From: Fimbriiglobus sp.
GTDB lineage: Bacteria; Planctomycetota; Planctomycetia; Gemmatales; Gemmataceae
Length of the DNA stretch: 33,952 nucleotides
Direction: 5' to 3'
Assembly (NCBI GenBank): GCA_025352235.1
Contig: JANXTU010000324.1
Location: 1-33,952 of the forward strand
A program made the position numbers and the translations under genes. Below the pieces are notes generated by a model that ran no database searches, had not been told where the DNA came from, and worked only from the letters and a program-made list of their open reading frames with translations. Numbering within the stretch: the stretch's first letter is position 1; every line of letters begins with the position of its first letter. Of the stretch, positions 1 through 6,527 are shown one piece after another.

Positions 1-1
1 T

Positions 2-928
2 CGTCGTCGCGGCTACACTTTGATCGAGATGATCGTCGTCATGGCGATCCTCGCGGTCTTAATCGGTTTGCTTCTCCCCGCGGTCCAGCGCGTGCGGGAT
101 GCGGCGGCGCGTTTGAAGTGCCAAAACAACATCAAGCAAATTGGCTTGGCCTCCCACAACTATGCGAGTTCGCACGACGGCGATTTGCCCACGCTCGACG
201 GCGGAGTGCGGAAGCGCGTTTTCGTACCGGGTGTGAACGTGTGGGGCGAGCAGCTCGAAGATACATTTTGCGATGCCCTGCTCGTGCAATTGGGGTATCC
301 GAATAGCGACGCCGGTGTCGGCCCGTCCCACCTGCCGAACGTCAAAGAATACTGCGGCCCGTCCGACCCGTCGCTGCTCAAAGAGTACGTTATCGGTACG
401 TCTTACGCACTCAACGCGCAAGTATTTGACGGCCGCGCCAATTTGGTCCGAACTTTCCCGGATGGGCTCAGCAATACTTGCCTTCTCACGGAACACTACG
501 CTCAGTGCAGCAACAAGTCTTTTTGGTACGCGAAAGAAGATGCCAGTCATCCATTGGAAGAAAACCGTCGTCCGTCATTCGCCGACGGCGGTCCTCTGTT
601 CCGCGGCAAAAACGAAGGGGACGTCCACCCGATGACGAGCGGGTCCCCGGCGTCGACCCAGCCGAGTCGGCCGTGGGCGACCTTCCAAATTCAACCGGCC
701 GTTTGGATTCCGAAAACGGTGACTTTCGACGGGAAATACGTCCACATCATCGACAATCCAATGCCCAACAACCCATGTGATCCCAGCCTACCCCAAACGC
801 CCCACCGGGCGGGGATGTGTGTCGGCATGGCTGACGGCAGCGTGCGGACCCTGAGCGGCTCGATTTCCCCCGGAACCTTCTGGTCAATGGTCACGCCCAC
901 CGGGGGCGAAGTGATTTCCGATTGGTGA
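2..928 (+). CDS. DUF1559 pseudopilin-like protein, 5' end outside window
   Basis: The reading frame is open to the left edge and begins mid-gene with R-R-R-G-Y-T-L-I-E, the type IV prepilin cleavage/methylation motif, followed by a hydrophobic helix ([18 protein letters not shown]). The true start lies a few codons upstream of base 1; a TTG at 20 is inside the motif and is not the start. After the helix comes the [23 protein letters not shown] segment typical of planctomycete DUF1559 proteins, and near the C-terminus the HRAG...[10 protein letters not shown] segment that closes this family. Such proteins are exported, with the helix anchored in the inner membrane or assembled pseudopilin-like; their precise role is unknown and planctomycetes carry many paralogs. 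The stop at 926-928 is one base from the stop of the convergent deacetylase gene. Family assignment is firm, function is not. Confidence 0.93.
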   Translation, partial: RRRGYTLIEMIVVMAILAVLIGLLLPAVQRVRDAAARLKCQNNIKQIGLASHNYASSHDGDLPTLDGGVRKRVFVPGVNVWGEQLEDTFCDALLVQLGYPNSDAGVGPSHLPNVKEYCGPSDPSLLKEYVIGTSYALNAQVFDGRANLVRTFPDGLSNTCLLTEHYAQCSNKSFWYAKEDASHPLEENRRPSFADGGPLFRGKNEGDVHPMTSGSPASTQPSRPWATFQIQPAVWIPKTVTFDGKYVHIIDNPMPNNPCDPSLPQTPHRAGMCVGMADGSVRTLSGSISPGTFWSMVTPTGGEVISDW

Positions 929-929
929 A

Positions 930-1844
930 TCAACCCGCGCGGCGTAGTGCTGTCGGTTCGGCTTGTCGATGCAACTCCGCCGCGCCGCGCAAGTCGAACC
1001 CGGCTTTTGTGACCGCCTCGGCGAAGGTCGGCTGATTGAGCAACTGGTATTCGCGTTGGCGGCGGTGGAGTTGACCGTCGGCCAGACTGCCATCGCGGCC
1101 ATCGAGAGTGGTGTCGAGGAAGCCGGGGTGGCAAGTCAATTCGACGCGCTGGCCCGGTGCGGCGGCGAGCCATTCGGCGAAGAATTGATCGCGGTGGACG
1201 TAAGACGGATCCGTGATCCCCATCAGCCATTCGGCGCCGGGGAACCCCTCGGCCGCTTGACGCTTCGCCGCTTGCCTGCCGAACCGCGTGAGCGCCAGTC
1301 GCTTGATGCGCGCCCCGCGGATCCCGGTCAGTGTGCTCATCGGTTCGACGACGCGTCGCAGGAATGGCTTGGCTTCGACTTCACCTAGCACGGCCCGCAG
1401 CGCCCGGCCGACGGGGCCGAAGATGTGGAGGTGATGGTGGGCATTCACGTTGGCGGGTGGCTCGCCGACGAGGTCGAGGTAACGGTGGAACTGGGCTTGG
1501 AACTCGGCTTCGATTTCGTCTTCGCGGATTTGCCCGCGGAGCAATCGTTTCAAAAATGCACCCAGCTTCAAGAACCGACCATCCGTACCGACGAGCGAGG
1601 GGATGAGCCGCGCATCGAGAATTGGTGCATCGAGGGTGAGGCAGGGGTGCCAGCCGAGTTCGAGCGGGCAATCCTGGATTCGCCATTCGGCGACGCCCTC
1701 TTCGGCGTAAGGTGAGTTCGCAAGCATCACGGTGGACGTTACGACGCCGCGCTGGCCCAAATCGAGAATGCCCCGGCTGGTGTTCGGGCCGATGCCGAAG
1801 TCGTCGGCGGTCACGAGCAAAGTGCGCGGTGTTTCAGGTTCCAA
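930..1844 (-). CDS. YdjC/ChbG-family carbohydrate deacetylase
   Basis: About 304 residues. Family marks in order: TADDFGIG near residues 12-19 (metal-binding Asp pair), GWHPCLTLDAP, NAHHHLHIFGP (metal-binding His) and ELTCHPGFLD near the C-terminus. Family members remove acetyl groups from N-acetylated sugars, for example diacetylchitobiose (ChbG), or from lipid-linked GlcNAc (HpnK in hopanoid biosynthesis). The start is uncertain. The frame stays open far upstream through the glycosyltransferase gene, but there it is only an out-of-frame shadow. I chose TTG at 1844, giving MEPETPRTLLVTADDFG; TTG at 1820 is the alternative. The chosen start falls in a degenerate heptamer repeat and has no clear ribosome site. 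It lies 86 bases downstream of the glycosyltransferase stop on the same strand, so the two probably share a transcript. Substrate unknown; a sugar added by the neighbouring transferase is a reasonable inference. Confidence 0.88.
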   Translation of the reverse strand: MEPETPRTLLVTADDFGIGPNTSRGILDLGQRGVVTSTVMLANSPYAEEGVAEWRIQDCPLELGWHPCLTLDAPILDARLIPSLVGTDGRFLKLGAFLKRLLRGQIREDEIEAEFQAQFHRYLDLVGEPPANVNAHHHLHIFGPVGRALRAVLGEVEAKPFLRRVVEPMSTLTGIRGARIKRLALTRFGRQAAKRQAAEGFPGAEWLMGITDPSYVHRDQFFAEWLAAAPGQRVELTCHPGFLDTTLDGRDGSLADGQLHRRQREYQLLNQPTFAEAVTKAGFDLRGAAELHRQAEPTALRRAG

Positions 1845-1930
1845 GTGCTGAATTCCAAAGTGGTCGGTCGCGATCCGTGCGACGCGGTTCCGGTAGCCGC
1901 AGGGGTGTCGCGCGGAGAGCGACGCCGGGG

Positions 1931-2716
1931 CTAAGCCACTCGGATAAGCAACCGTCGTGCCGCGTCGTCCGCGGGGGCCGGGAAGCCTGATTTCGGCCAG
2001 CGCCGGCGGATCCGCCAAAGTTCGCGAATCATCGTCGCGATCGTCTTCAGGCCCCCGGTACTGCTGACCGCGTCGTCGTAACGGACGCAGACGGGCATCT
2101 CCGTGACCGGAATGCCGTAGCGGGCGCAAGCCGTGAGCAGTTCGCAGTCGAAACCGAAACCGTCGCACGTCAGGTTGGGGAGGACGCGCTCGGCTACAGC
2201 GGCCGTCATTCCCTTCAACCCGGCCTGCGTGTCGTTCAGGGTCAGTGGCAGCATGCGCCGGGCGAGTCCGCCGAAGATGCGGCTCTGTTTGCGGCGCTTG
2301 GCGATGTAGGCCAAGTGGCGGACGGGCACCTGCACCAAGCTGTCGGGGTGATCGCGGCTGCCGACGGCGAGTTGAGCCCCGCGTTGCAGTTCGTCGGCCA
2401 AGCGGGCGATGTCGTCGAAGGAGTAGGCGAGATCGATATCGGTGAAGATGCGCACCGACCCGGTCGCGGCGAGCAGGCCGACCCGCACGGCGTGCCCTTT
2501 GCCGCGGTTGCGGCCGTAGCCGACGACGCGGAGCCGGGGATCGGCGGCTTCGAGACTCAACGTTTCCAGCCGTTCGGCGGTCCCGTCGGTGCAACCGTCG
2601 CACACGAAGATCGCTTCCCACGGGTCTCGGCGCACGGCGATAAAATCGCGCACCGAATCCCACGTGCGTTCGACGATTGGACCGGGGTTGAATGCGGGAA
2701 AGATAAGGCTGATCAC
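1931..2716 (-). CDS. GT2-family glycosyltransferase, dolichyl-phosphate sugar synthase-like
   Basis: 261 residues, starting MISLIFPAFNPG, a typical GT-A opening. Asp40 lies in the VCDGCTDGT motif (nucleotide-sugar binding), RNRGKGHAVRVG spans about 69-80 and the DxD-like TDIDLAYS motif holds D93 and D95. Later GSRDHPDS, NDTQAGLKGM and FDCELL match the ALG5/DPM1-like polyprenyl-phosphate glucosyl/mannosyltransferase branch. No C-terminal membrane helices are visible, so it is probably a cytosolic face-bound enzyme that transfers a sugar from a nucleotide donor to a lipid phosphate or another lipid. It is followed on the same strand by a YdjC-type deacetylase, an arrangement functionally like HpnI/HpnK, which glycosylate and then deacetylate a hopanoid. 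Donor and acceptor cannot be told from sequence. The start ATG at 2716 puts the first beta-strand at residue 2, as is normal for the family. Confidence 0.9.
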   Translation of the reverse strand: MISLIFPAFNPGPIVERTWDSVRDFIAVRRDPWEAIFVCDGCTDGTAERLETLSLEAADPRLRVVGYGRNRGKGHAVRVGLLAATGSVRIFTDIDLAYSFDDIARLADELQRGAQLAVGSRDHPDSLVQVPVRHLAYIAKRRKQSRIFGGLARRMLPLTLNDTQAGLKGMTAAVAERVLPNLTCDGFGFDCELLTACARYGIPVTEMPVCVRYDDAVSSTGGLKTIATMIRELWRIRRRWPKSGFPAPADDAARRLLIRVA

Positions 2717-2804
2717 GTCGGCGACATCCTTTTCTTCAAACGATCCGCGGGGATTGTTGAGACGATTCAGGATCGATGCACAATCGGCTGATTGGGGAAA
2801 GTAC

Positions 2805-2816
2805 GGTACGCGTACC
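2805..2816. promoter_or_regulatory. 12-bp perfect palindrome upstream of glycosyltransferase
   Basis: GGTACGCGTACC is a perfect 12-bp palindrome about 90 bases upstream of the glycosyltransferase start, in the 157-base gap between it and the lipoprotein gene. It could be an operator half-site pair or chance. No promoter hexamers were convincing around it. Confidence 0.25.
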
Positions 2817-2838
2817 AGTTTGTAAAGTGCGGAACCGG

Positions 2839-2860
2839 GGCGCGCGGTTCGCCGCGCGCC
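2839..2860 (-). terminator. 9-bp GC hairpin after the lipoprotein gene, no U-tract
   Basis: Stem GGCGCGCGG / CCGCGCGCC with a TTCG loop on the plus strand (CGAA on the minus strand). It starts 13 bases after the lipoprotein stop codon on the minus strand. The stem is perfect and very GC-rich, but no T run follows on either strand, so it may act as an RNA 3' end stabiliser or a weak terminator rather than a classical one. Confidence 0.35.
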
Positions 2861-2873
2861 GCCGTATTCGTGA

Positions 2874-2975
2874 TCACCCGCAGGTGCTACAGCCTTTGGT
2901 CGACTTACAGCCCGTGGCGCTGACGGCGGTGAGGGCGGCGGCAGCGATCAGCATCGCGTAGAAGAATTTGCGCAT
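2874..2975 (-). CDS. Tiny cysteine-containing lipoprotein (33 aa)
   Basis: The reading frame encodes 33 residues: a basic start MRKFF, a hydrophobic core rich in Ala and Leu, then S-A-T-G-C at residues 19-23. This is an acceptable lipobox with Cys23 as the lipidation site. The mature part would be only about 11 residues (CKSTKGCSTCG) with three cysteines. A good ribosome site, AAGGA, lies 8 bases before the ATG. It is the first gene of the minus-strand group with the glycosyltransferase and deacetylase, separated from them by a GC hairpin. Planctomycetes commonly carry such miniature Cys-rich lipoproteins. The function is unknown; metal binding or envelope anchoring are guesses. Signal, lipobox and ribosome site together make translation likely despite the size. 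Confidence 0.7.
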   Translation of the reverse strand: MRKFFYAMLIAAAALTAVSATGCKSTKGCSTCG

Positions 2976-2996
2976 CGGAACCATCCTTGGTAGTGG

Positions 2997-3042
2997 AAAA
3001 AGCACTTCGCCACCCGGGCGGCGCCCGCATCTGGGGAAGTGC
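2997..3042 (-). terminator. Hairpin plus T5 just upstream of lipoprotein (terminator or attenuator)
   Basis: On the minus strand, GCACTTC at 3042-3036 pairs with GAAGTGC at 3008-3002. An inner GC-rich hairpin sits between them, and five T residues follow directly (3001-2997). The T run ends about 10 bases before the ribosome site of the lipoprotein gene. It could stop read-through from the upstream minus-strand gene (3342-4733), or be an attenuator in the lipoprotein leader. No promoter is visible between the hairpin and the ribosome site. Confidence 0.45.
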
Positions 3043-3192
3043 GAGAATTATCGGTATCTCCAGCCCGGACGACCGACCGATTCCGCCGGCAAACCCCGCA
3101 AAACAGAACCGGGGAGTCGGGTCGTGGCGAACGGGCCGATTGTACGGGCGATTCGGGGATTTCTCCCGCGGTCCGGTCTCGATCATACGGTC

Positions 3193-3341
3193 ATGAGCGA
3201 CGCGATTACCGTCCGCGATCTCGTCAAAACTTACCCGGCCCGACCGCTGGCTTCGGGGACATTTGACGGTCGTTCGCCGTGCTCGCGGCCTGGGGACTCG
3301 CGAGCTTCGGCATCGCGATGAAACTGTTCCGCTGGCGGTGA
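3193..3341 (+). pseudogene. Deletion scar: ABC ATPase N-terminus joined to ABC-2 permease C-terminus
   Basis: ATG at 3193 opens MSDAITVRDLVKTYPARP, the usual first strand of an ABC transporter ATP-binding subunit (VRDLxKxY). No Walker A motif follows. The frame turns to low-complexity sequence and stops at 3321. From about 3270, a different frame reads FAVLAAWGLASFGIAMKLFRWR and stops at 3341: a hydrophobic helix with the LFRWR tail typical of the last helix of ABC-2 type permeases. ATPase and permease are normally adjacent in this order, so one internal deletion of roughly two genes would give exactly this juxtaposition, with the junction near 3260-3270. The scar stop codon abuts the stop of the convergent gene at 3342. 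The reading is inferential because both remnants are short (about 23 residues each). Confidence 0.55.
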
Positions 3342-4733
3342 TCACTTCCGAATCCGAATCTCATAGACGCGGTTGGTATTTGCTTGGCCCGGATTGGAAT
3401 TGCCGCCGGTCAGCGTGGCGACGCCGTCCTTCACCGAGTAGACGAACGCCTCGCCCGTCACGGGGTCCGGCGGAATCGGGGATTTGATTTCTTTCAACGA
3501 TGCCGGCAGTTTGCCGGCGTTGTCGAAGGCGTGCAGACGAATGGCCTCGATGACCCGCAGGTACGCGACACGTTGCTGGAGCCGGACCTGTGCTTGGCGA
3601 GCCTTGTACGCATACGGCAGCATCTCCGACAGCCGGCGCTCCTTGTCGCCTTTCCACATCGCTTCCAGTTCGGCGGAACGCTTCCCGGCGTCGGAAATTG
3701 GCAACCCGTAGAGGCTCATGATATCGTCGAGATCGACTTCGTATCGGCGCACGTCTTTCGTCACCACGACTTGTAAAGCCGAGAACAATTTCACAAGTTC
3801 CGGCTTCGTGCCGGTTTGGACAAGGTAGGCCCGCGCCTCTGCGACTTTATTCGCATCTTTAGCAAGCTCGGTGAAGTGCTGGAAGGCCTTGATTTGCTTT
3901 TCATCCCCATTACGGGTCAGACCGTCATACTGCCGGATGACTTGTTTCACATCTGCATCGGGAAGTTCACCCTTGGCATTCATGAGCGCACCGAAATACG
4001 GCTCGATGAGGAACTTCTCGCCTTGAATGGGAATCCGCATGTTGAAAGCATCCGCAGGAATCTCTGTTAATGACCAGTACAAATTCGGGCAACCCTGCTG
4101 CTGGATCAACTCTTCAATAGCGTTCAGGCAGATCCCTTCGATGGCTATGCCCACAAGGGCGCCGATGGTGGTCGGGTGCGTTTCGAAGGCTTGCACCAAC
4201 CCGAAAAATGTGCGGGCCGTGTACGCGGCTTTCTCGAAGTCCTGGCTTGCGATCTCGTAACGCATGCGCACCTTCAGCACACTTGCAAGTTCTCGCATCT
4301 TTTGCACCTCGGGCAGCAGCATCCCGAGGCCGTCTCGCCGGATCTGGAACCAGATTTGCCAATCGGACGACAGCATCCGAGAGCCTTCGTCCACGTCCGC
4401 GAGCGGCCTGCCTTTGGTGCAGCCGGACATTTTGATTTTGTCGAGGGGAAGCTCCTTCAGCTTCATCAGGTTCCAATTCTCGCGTTCCGCAGCAGGATCC
4501 TTGCTAAAGAAAGCGGCCTGCTCCATGTAAGCCTTCATATAGCTGGGGACGCGGTTGCCCGGCTGCATCTCCTTGTACTGCGGCGTGAGGTAATAGCGAG
4601 ACAGCGGCTTCGGCAGCGCCGTCGGCGACAGGGTCAGCGGGATCGTCAGCTTGCCGTCTTTGGGTTCTGGTAACGGTTGAGCTTGGGCGAGTGCGCCGAG
4701 GGTCAGGAGTGCGAGGAATGAACCGATTCGCAT
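3342..4733 (-). CDS. Secreted protein of unknown function (463 aa)
   Basis: I do not recognise a named family. Residues 1-18 (MRIGSFLALLTLGALAQA) form a clear Sec signal peptide with an AQA cleavage site. The mature part is soluble, mostly helical and charged. The C-terminus (PASLKEIKSPIPPDPVTGEAFVY, with about 40 residues after it) resembles the end of pseudopilin-like planctomycete proteins, where a PxDPxTGxPFxY motif is common. A GGAG ribosome site lies 7 bases upstream of ATG 4733. It is the third gene of a minus-strand run after an ECF sigma factor and a membrane protein, with a 36-base gap, so it may belong to that regulon. Its stop codon touches the stop of the ABC remnant. Confidence 0.85.
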   Translation of the reverse strand: MRIGSFLALLTLGALAQAQPLPEPKDGKLTIPLTLSPTALPKPLSRYYLTPQYKEMQPGNRVPSYMKAYMEQAAFFSKDPAAERENWNLMKLKELPLDKIKMSGCTKGRPLADVDEGSRMLSSDWQIWFQIRRDGLGMLLPEVQKMRELASVLKVRMRYEIASQDFEKAAYTARTFFGLVQAFETHPTTIGALVGIAIEGICLNAIEELIQQQGCPNLYWSLTEIPADAFNMRIPIQGEKFLIEPYFGALMNAKGELPDADVKQVIRQYDGLTRNGDEKQIKAFQHFTELAKDANKVAEARAYLVQTGTKPELVKLFSALQVVVTKDVRRYEVDLDDIMSLYGLPISDAGKRSAELEAMWKGDKERRLSEMLPYAYKARQAQVRLQQRVAYLRVIEAIRLHAFDNAGKLPASLKEIKSPIPPDPVTGEAFVYSVKDGVATLTGGNSNPGQANTNRVYEIRIRK

Positions 4734-4769
4734 GGGAGGTCTCCGGATGATGGAAATGGAGCGGATGGA

Positions 4770-5159
4770 TTACAGATCGGAAAGACTCGTCCGGACGGTC
4801 CAATGCTGTTCCGGGACGATCGAGGCACTGGGGATCGGTTCGGGGCTTTGCGGATCGAGATTCAGCAGCCACGGCCCGGTGCTGCGCGGTGCTATCGAGG
4901 GCGGTTCGGGGATCGCGGGTAGCGGATCGGGAGGCGCTGGCTCGCCGGGGACATCGGCTTTCACGTAAACGATTGTTTCGGGCGTCTTCGGCGTCGTCCA
5001 AATCGAAATCAACACGGCCTGCTGGATGACGAGACCCGCCAAAAGCAAGCGCCACGGGCCACGCCGGGCCGACGCTCGCCCGGCGGCGAACAAAATCGCA
5101 TCGCGGTTCGCCGCGGCCGGTTTCAGTCTCGCCAAGGCTTCGATCACGTCGTCGGCCAC
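4770..5159 (-). CDS. Single-pass membrane protein coupled to ECF sigma factor, possible anti-sigma factor
   Basis: About 129 residues. A short cytoplasmic N-terminal part of about 35 residues is followed by one membrane helix at about 36-54 (WRLLLAGLVIQQAVLISIW) and a proline-rich extracytoplasmic tail. The gene overlaps the 3' end of the sigma factor gene. Possible starts are GTG at 5159 (AAAGG 11 bases upstream) or GTG at 5147, which overlaps the sigma stop as GTGA. Coupling to an ECF sigma gene and the topology fit an anti-sigma or sigma-associated membrane protein, but I see no zinc-binding HxxxCxxC anti-sigma motif, so the role is inference. The frame remains open upstream to 5273, but that part is inside the sigma gene. 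Confidence 0.75.
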   Translation of the reverse strand: MADDVIEALARLKPAAANRDAILFAAGRASARRGPWRLLLAGLVIQQAVLISIWTTPKTPETIVYVKADVPGEPAPPDPLPAIPEPPSIAPRSTGPWLLNLDPQSPEPIPSASIVPEQHWTVRTSLSDL

Positions 5160-5617
5160 GGGGCACCCAACCTTTCTCGCAAGGATTGCAGCCCGGCTTC
5201 GTAACGCCGGTGCACCGAACTGATCGAGCATTCGCACGCGGTCGCGATCTGCTCGAGTTTCAACCCGGACCAAATCCGAAGGACAATCACCTCGCGCTGA
5301 TCGGCCGGAAGGCTTTGGAGAGCGAGGATCGCCTCATCCGCGTCGGCGTCGGCGGTTTCCTCGAATCCACTCTCCGGCTTGGCCCGCTTGGTCTCGCGTT
5401 TCTTCCGGCGGCGTTCGGCTTTCCCGGCATCGATGGCCCCGTTCCGCACAACTCTGTAGAGCCAGGCCACGGGGTCGAGCTTGGGCGCCCGCGACTGCAC
5501 GAGTTTGCAGAACGCGTCTTGAACGACGGATTCCGGATCGCCGCAGTGCTGCCGGGCGAACAGCTTGAGCGCCGCCGCGTGGGTATCGATCCAGTCGGTG
5601 AGCTGCGGAGGGGTCAT
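5144..5617 (-). CDS. ECF-type RNA polymerase sigma factor
   Basis: 157 residues. The region 2-like part covers about 10-65 (GDPESVVQDAFCKLVQ...AWLYRVVRNGAIDAGKAERR), then a charged linker, then region 4 at about 95-150: LQSLPADQREVIVLRIW, then LEQIATACECSISSVHRRY, the helix-turn-helix that contacts the -35 element. It directs RNA polymerase to alternative promoters, normally in response to envelope or environmental signals. It is the first gene of a run with a membrane protein whose start overlaps its end and a secreted protein, which suggests self-contained regulation. Region 2 is short compared with canonical ECF factors, as in several planctomycete groups. No clear ribosome site is visible before ATG 5617. 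Confidence 0.92.
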   Translation of the reverse strand: MTPPQLTDWIDTHAAALKLFARQHCGDPESVVQDAFCKLVQSRAPKLDPVAWLYRVVRNGAIDAGKAERRRKKRETKRAKPESGFEETADADADEAILALQSLPADQREVIVLRIWSGLKLEQIATACECSISSVHRRYEAGLQSLRERLGAPWPTT

Positions 5618-5666
5618 GCTGAAACAGGAGACGGCGCGTGGGCGGGGATTTTCCGCGGGGATGGGA

Positions 5667-5963
5667 TTATTTTTTGAGGAACGCGACGAGAAGTGCGAGG
5701 CCGGCTCCAGCGAGAGCGAGCCAGACTTGCCAATGCCGGTCGGAGACTTTTTCGAGGGCGACGCAGCGTTGCTCGACGATAGCGAGCCGTTCGGTCGTTC
5801 TCAGTTGCAGTTGTTGGAAATCTTTCAGTTCGGATTGATGCCGCTTCAAATTCTCTTCGAGATGTTCAATTTCGATGACGACCGTCGTGCGGACGCCCTC
5901 CAAGGCGAGAGCGATGGCGTCGAGTCGTTTGGTGAGTTCGTCGATCCGCTCGCCTTGTGTCAT
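5667..5963 (-). CDS. Coiled-coil protein with C-terminal membrane anchor (98 aa)
   Basis: The protein starts MTQGERIDELTKRLDAI. Residues 5-75 are heptad-like and highly charged, consistent with a coiled coil, and residues 79-96 (QVWLALAGAGLALLVAFL) form a single membrane helix ending in Lys-Lys. This is a tail-anchored topology with most of the protein in the cytoplasm. ATG 5963 lies 8 bases after the stop of the preceding gene on the same strand, so the two are almost certainly cotranslated. The architecture resembles small phage or hemolysin XhlA-like proteins, but sequence similarity is too weak to assign. The frame continues open to 6542, but that part overlaps the preceding gene and is a shadow. 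Confidence 0.8.
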   Translation of the reverse strand: MTQGERIDELTKRLDAIALALEGVRTTVVIEIEHLEENLKRHQSELKDFQQLQLRTTERLAIVEQRCVALEKVSDRHWQVWLALAGAGLALLVAFLKK

Positions 5964-5971
5964 GGTCGAAC

Positions 5972-6370
5972 TCAGTCCCTTCCGGCGGCGATTAGGACTT
6001 TGAGATCGGATCGGATCTGGCGAATCTGCTCTCCGATTTTTTCCGAATAGGTCTGTGCATACTCCCAAAACACGCTCCGGACGAACTCTTTGGCGTTCGC
6101 GGGATCCCGTAAATTCTCGACTCGGACTTCTTGGCCGAAACTGTATTCGCTCGTGAAAAGGTGTAGCGACACCATCCAACCGAGGGTGGGATCTTTGCGG
6201 AAATGGCACCAACTCGCGTGGAGGGGCAACTGACGGAGCGCCGTCAACTGGTCGTCGAGCATCTGGTCGGCCGATGCAAGGATTTCGATCACGTCGCCGG
6301 GGAGATCGATCTCGCGGTTGGAAGCGTGGTCCATGCGATCGATCCGGTCGTCCAACATATCGATCCCCAT
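5972..6370 (-). CDS. Hypothetical cytoplasmic protein, operon partner of coiled-coil anchor
   Basis: About 132 residues, no recognised family. It is soluble, Asp-rich at the N-terminus (MGIDMLDDRIDRMDHASN), with a central segment (LPLHASWCHFRKDPTLGWMVSLHLF) and a helical C-terminal part rich in Gln, Arg and Lys. I chose ATG 6370; ATG 6358 is possible. The frame is open to 6445, but a good extended -10 element at 6391-6399 lies inside that longer version and points to the shorter start. Its stop is 8 bases before the next gene, a tail-anchored coiled-coil protein. The pair may form one complex, with this protein as the soluble partner; that is inference from context. Confidence 0.7.
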   Translation of the reverse strand: MGIDMLDDRIDRMDHASNREIDLPGDVIEILASADQMLDDQLTALRQLPLHASWCHFRKDPTLGWMVSLHLFTSEYSFGQEVRVENLRDPANAKEFVRSVFWEYAQTYSEKIGEQIRQIRSDLKVLIAAGRD

Positions 6371-6390
6371 TGAATGCGAGTGGCCAGAGC

Positions 6391-6399
6391 ATTGTAGCA
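6391..6399 (-). promoter_or_regulatory. Extended -10 promoter element for the 6370/5963 operon
   Basis: The minus strand reads TGCTACAAT, an extended -10 (TGnTAnAAT-like) with 5 of 6 matches to TATAAT. No -35 hexamer is evident 17 bases upstream, as usual for extended -10 promoters. The predicted transcript would start about 13 bases before ATG 6370. Confidence 0.45.
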
Positions 6400-6527
6400 C
6401 AATCGCTCCGCGGTGCTGCCGGTCGTTTGCCGATCGACGCCCCATCCGTAAAACACTCCCCGAAACCCGCGGCAGACGGCCCTCCGCCGCGCCCCGGCCA
6501 CTCTTCTTTTAAGCGAGATTCTGTTCG

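Noticed and set aside
930-2663. A 577-codon minus-strand frame as one fused protein
   Set aside because: Only the last 300 or so codons look like a protein (YdjC family). The first part is an out-of-frame shadow of the glycosyltransferase gene on the same strand, Arg/Pro-rich with no motif.
2968-3321. 117-codon plus frame starting at 2968
   Set aside because: The upstream part overlaps the lipoprotein start and the hairpin and has no protein-like pattern; only the part from ATG 3193 looks ABC-like.
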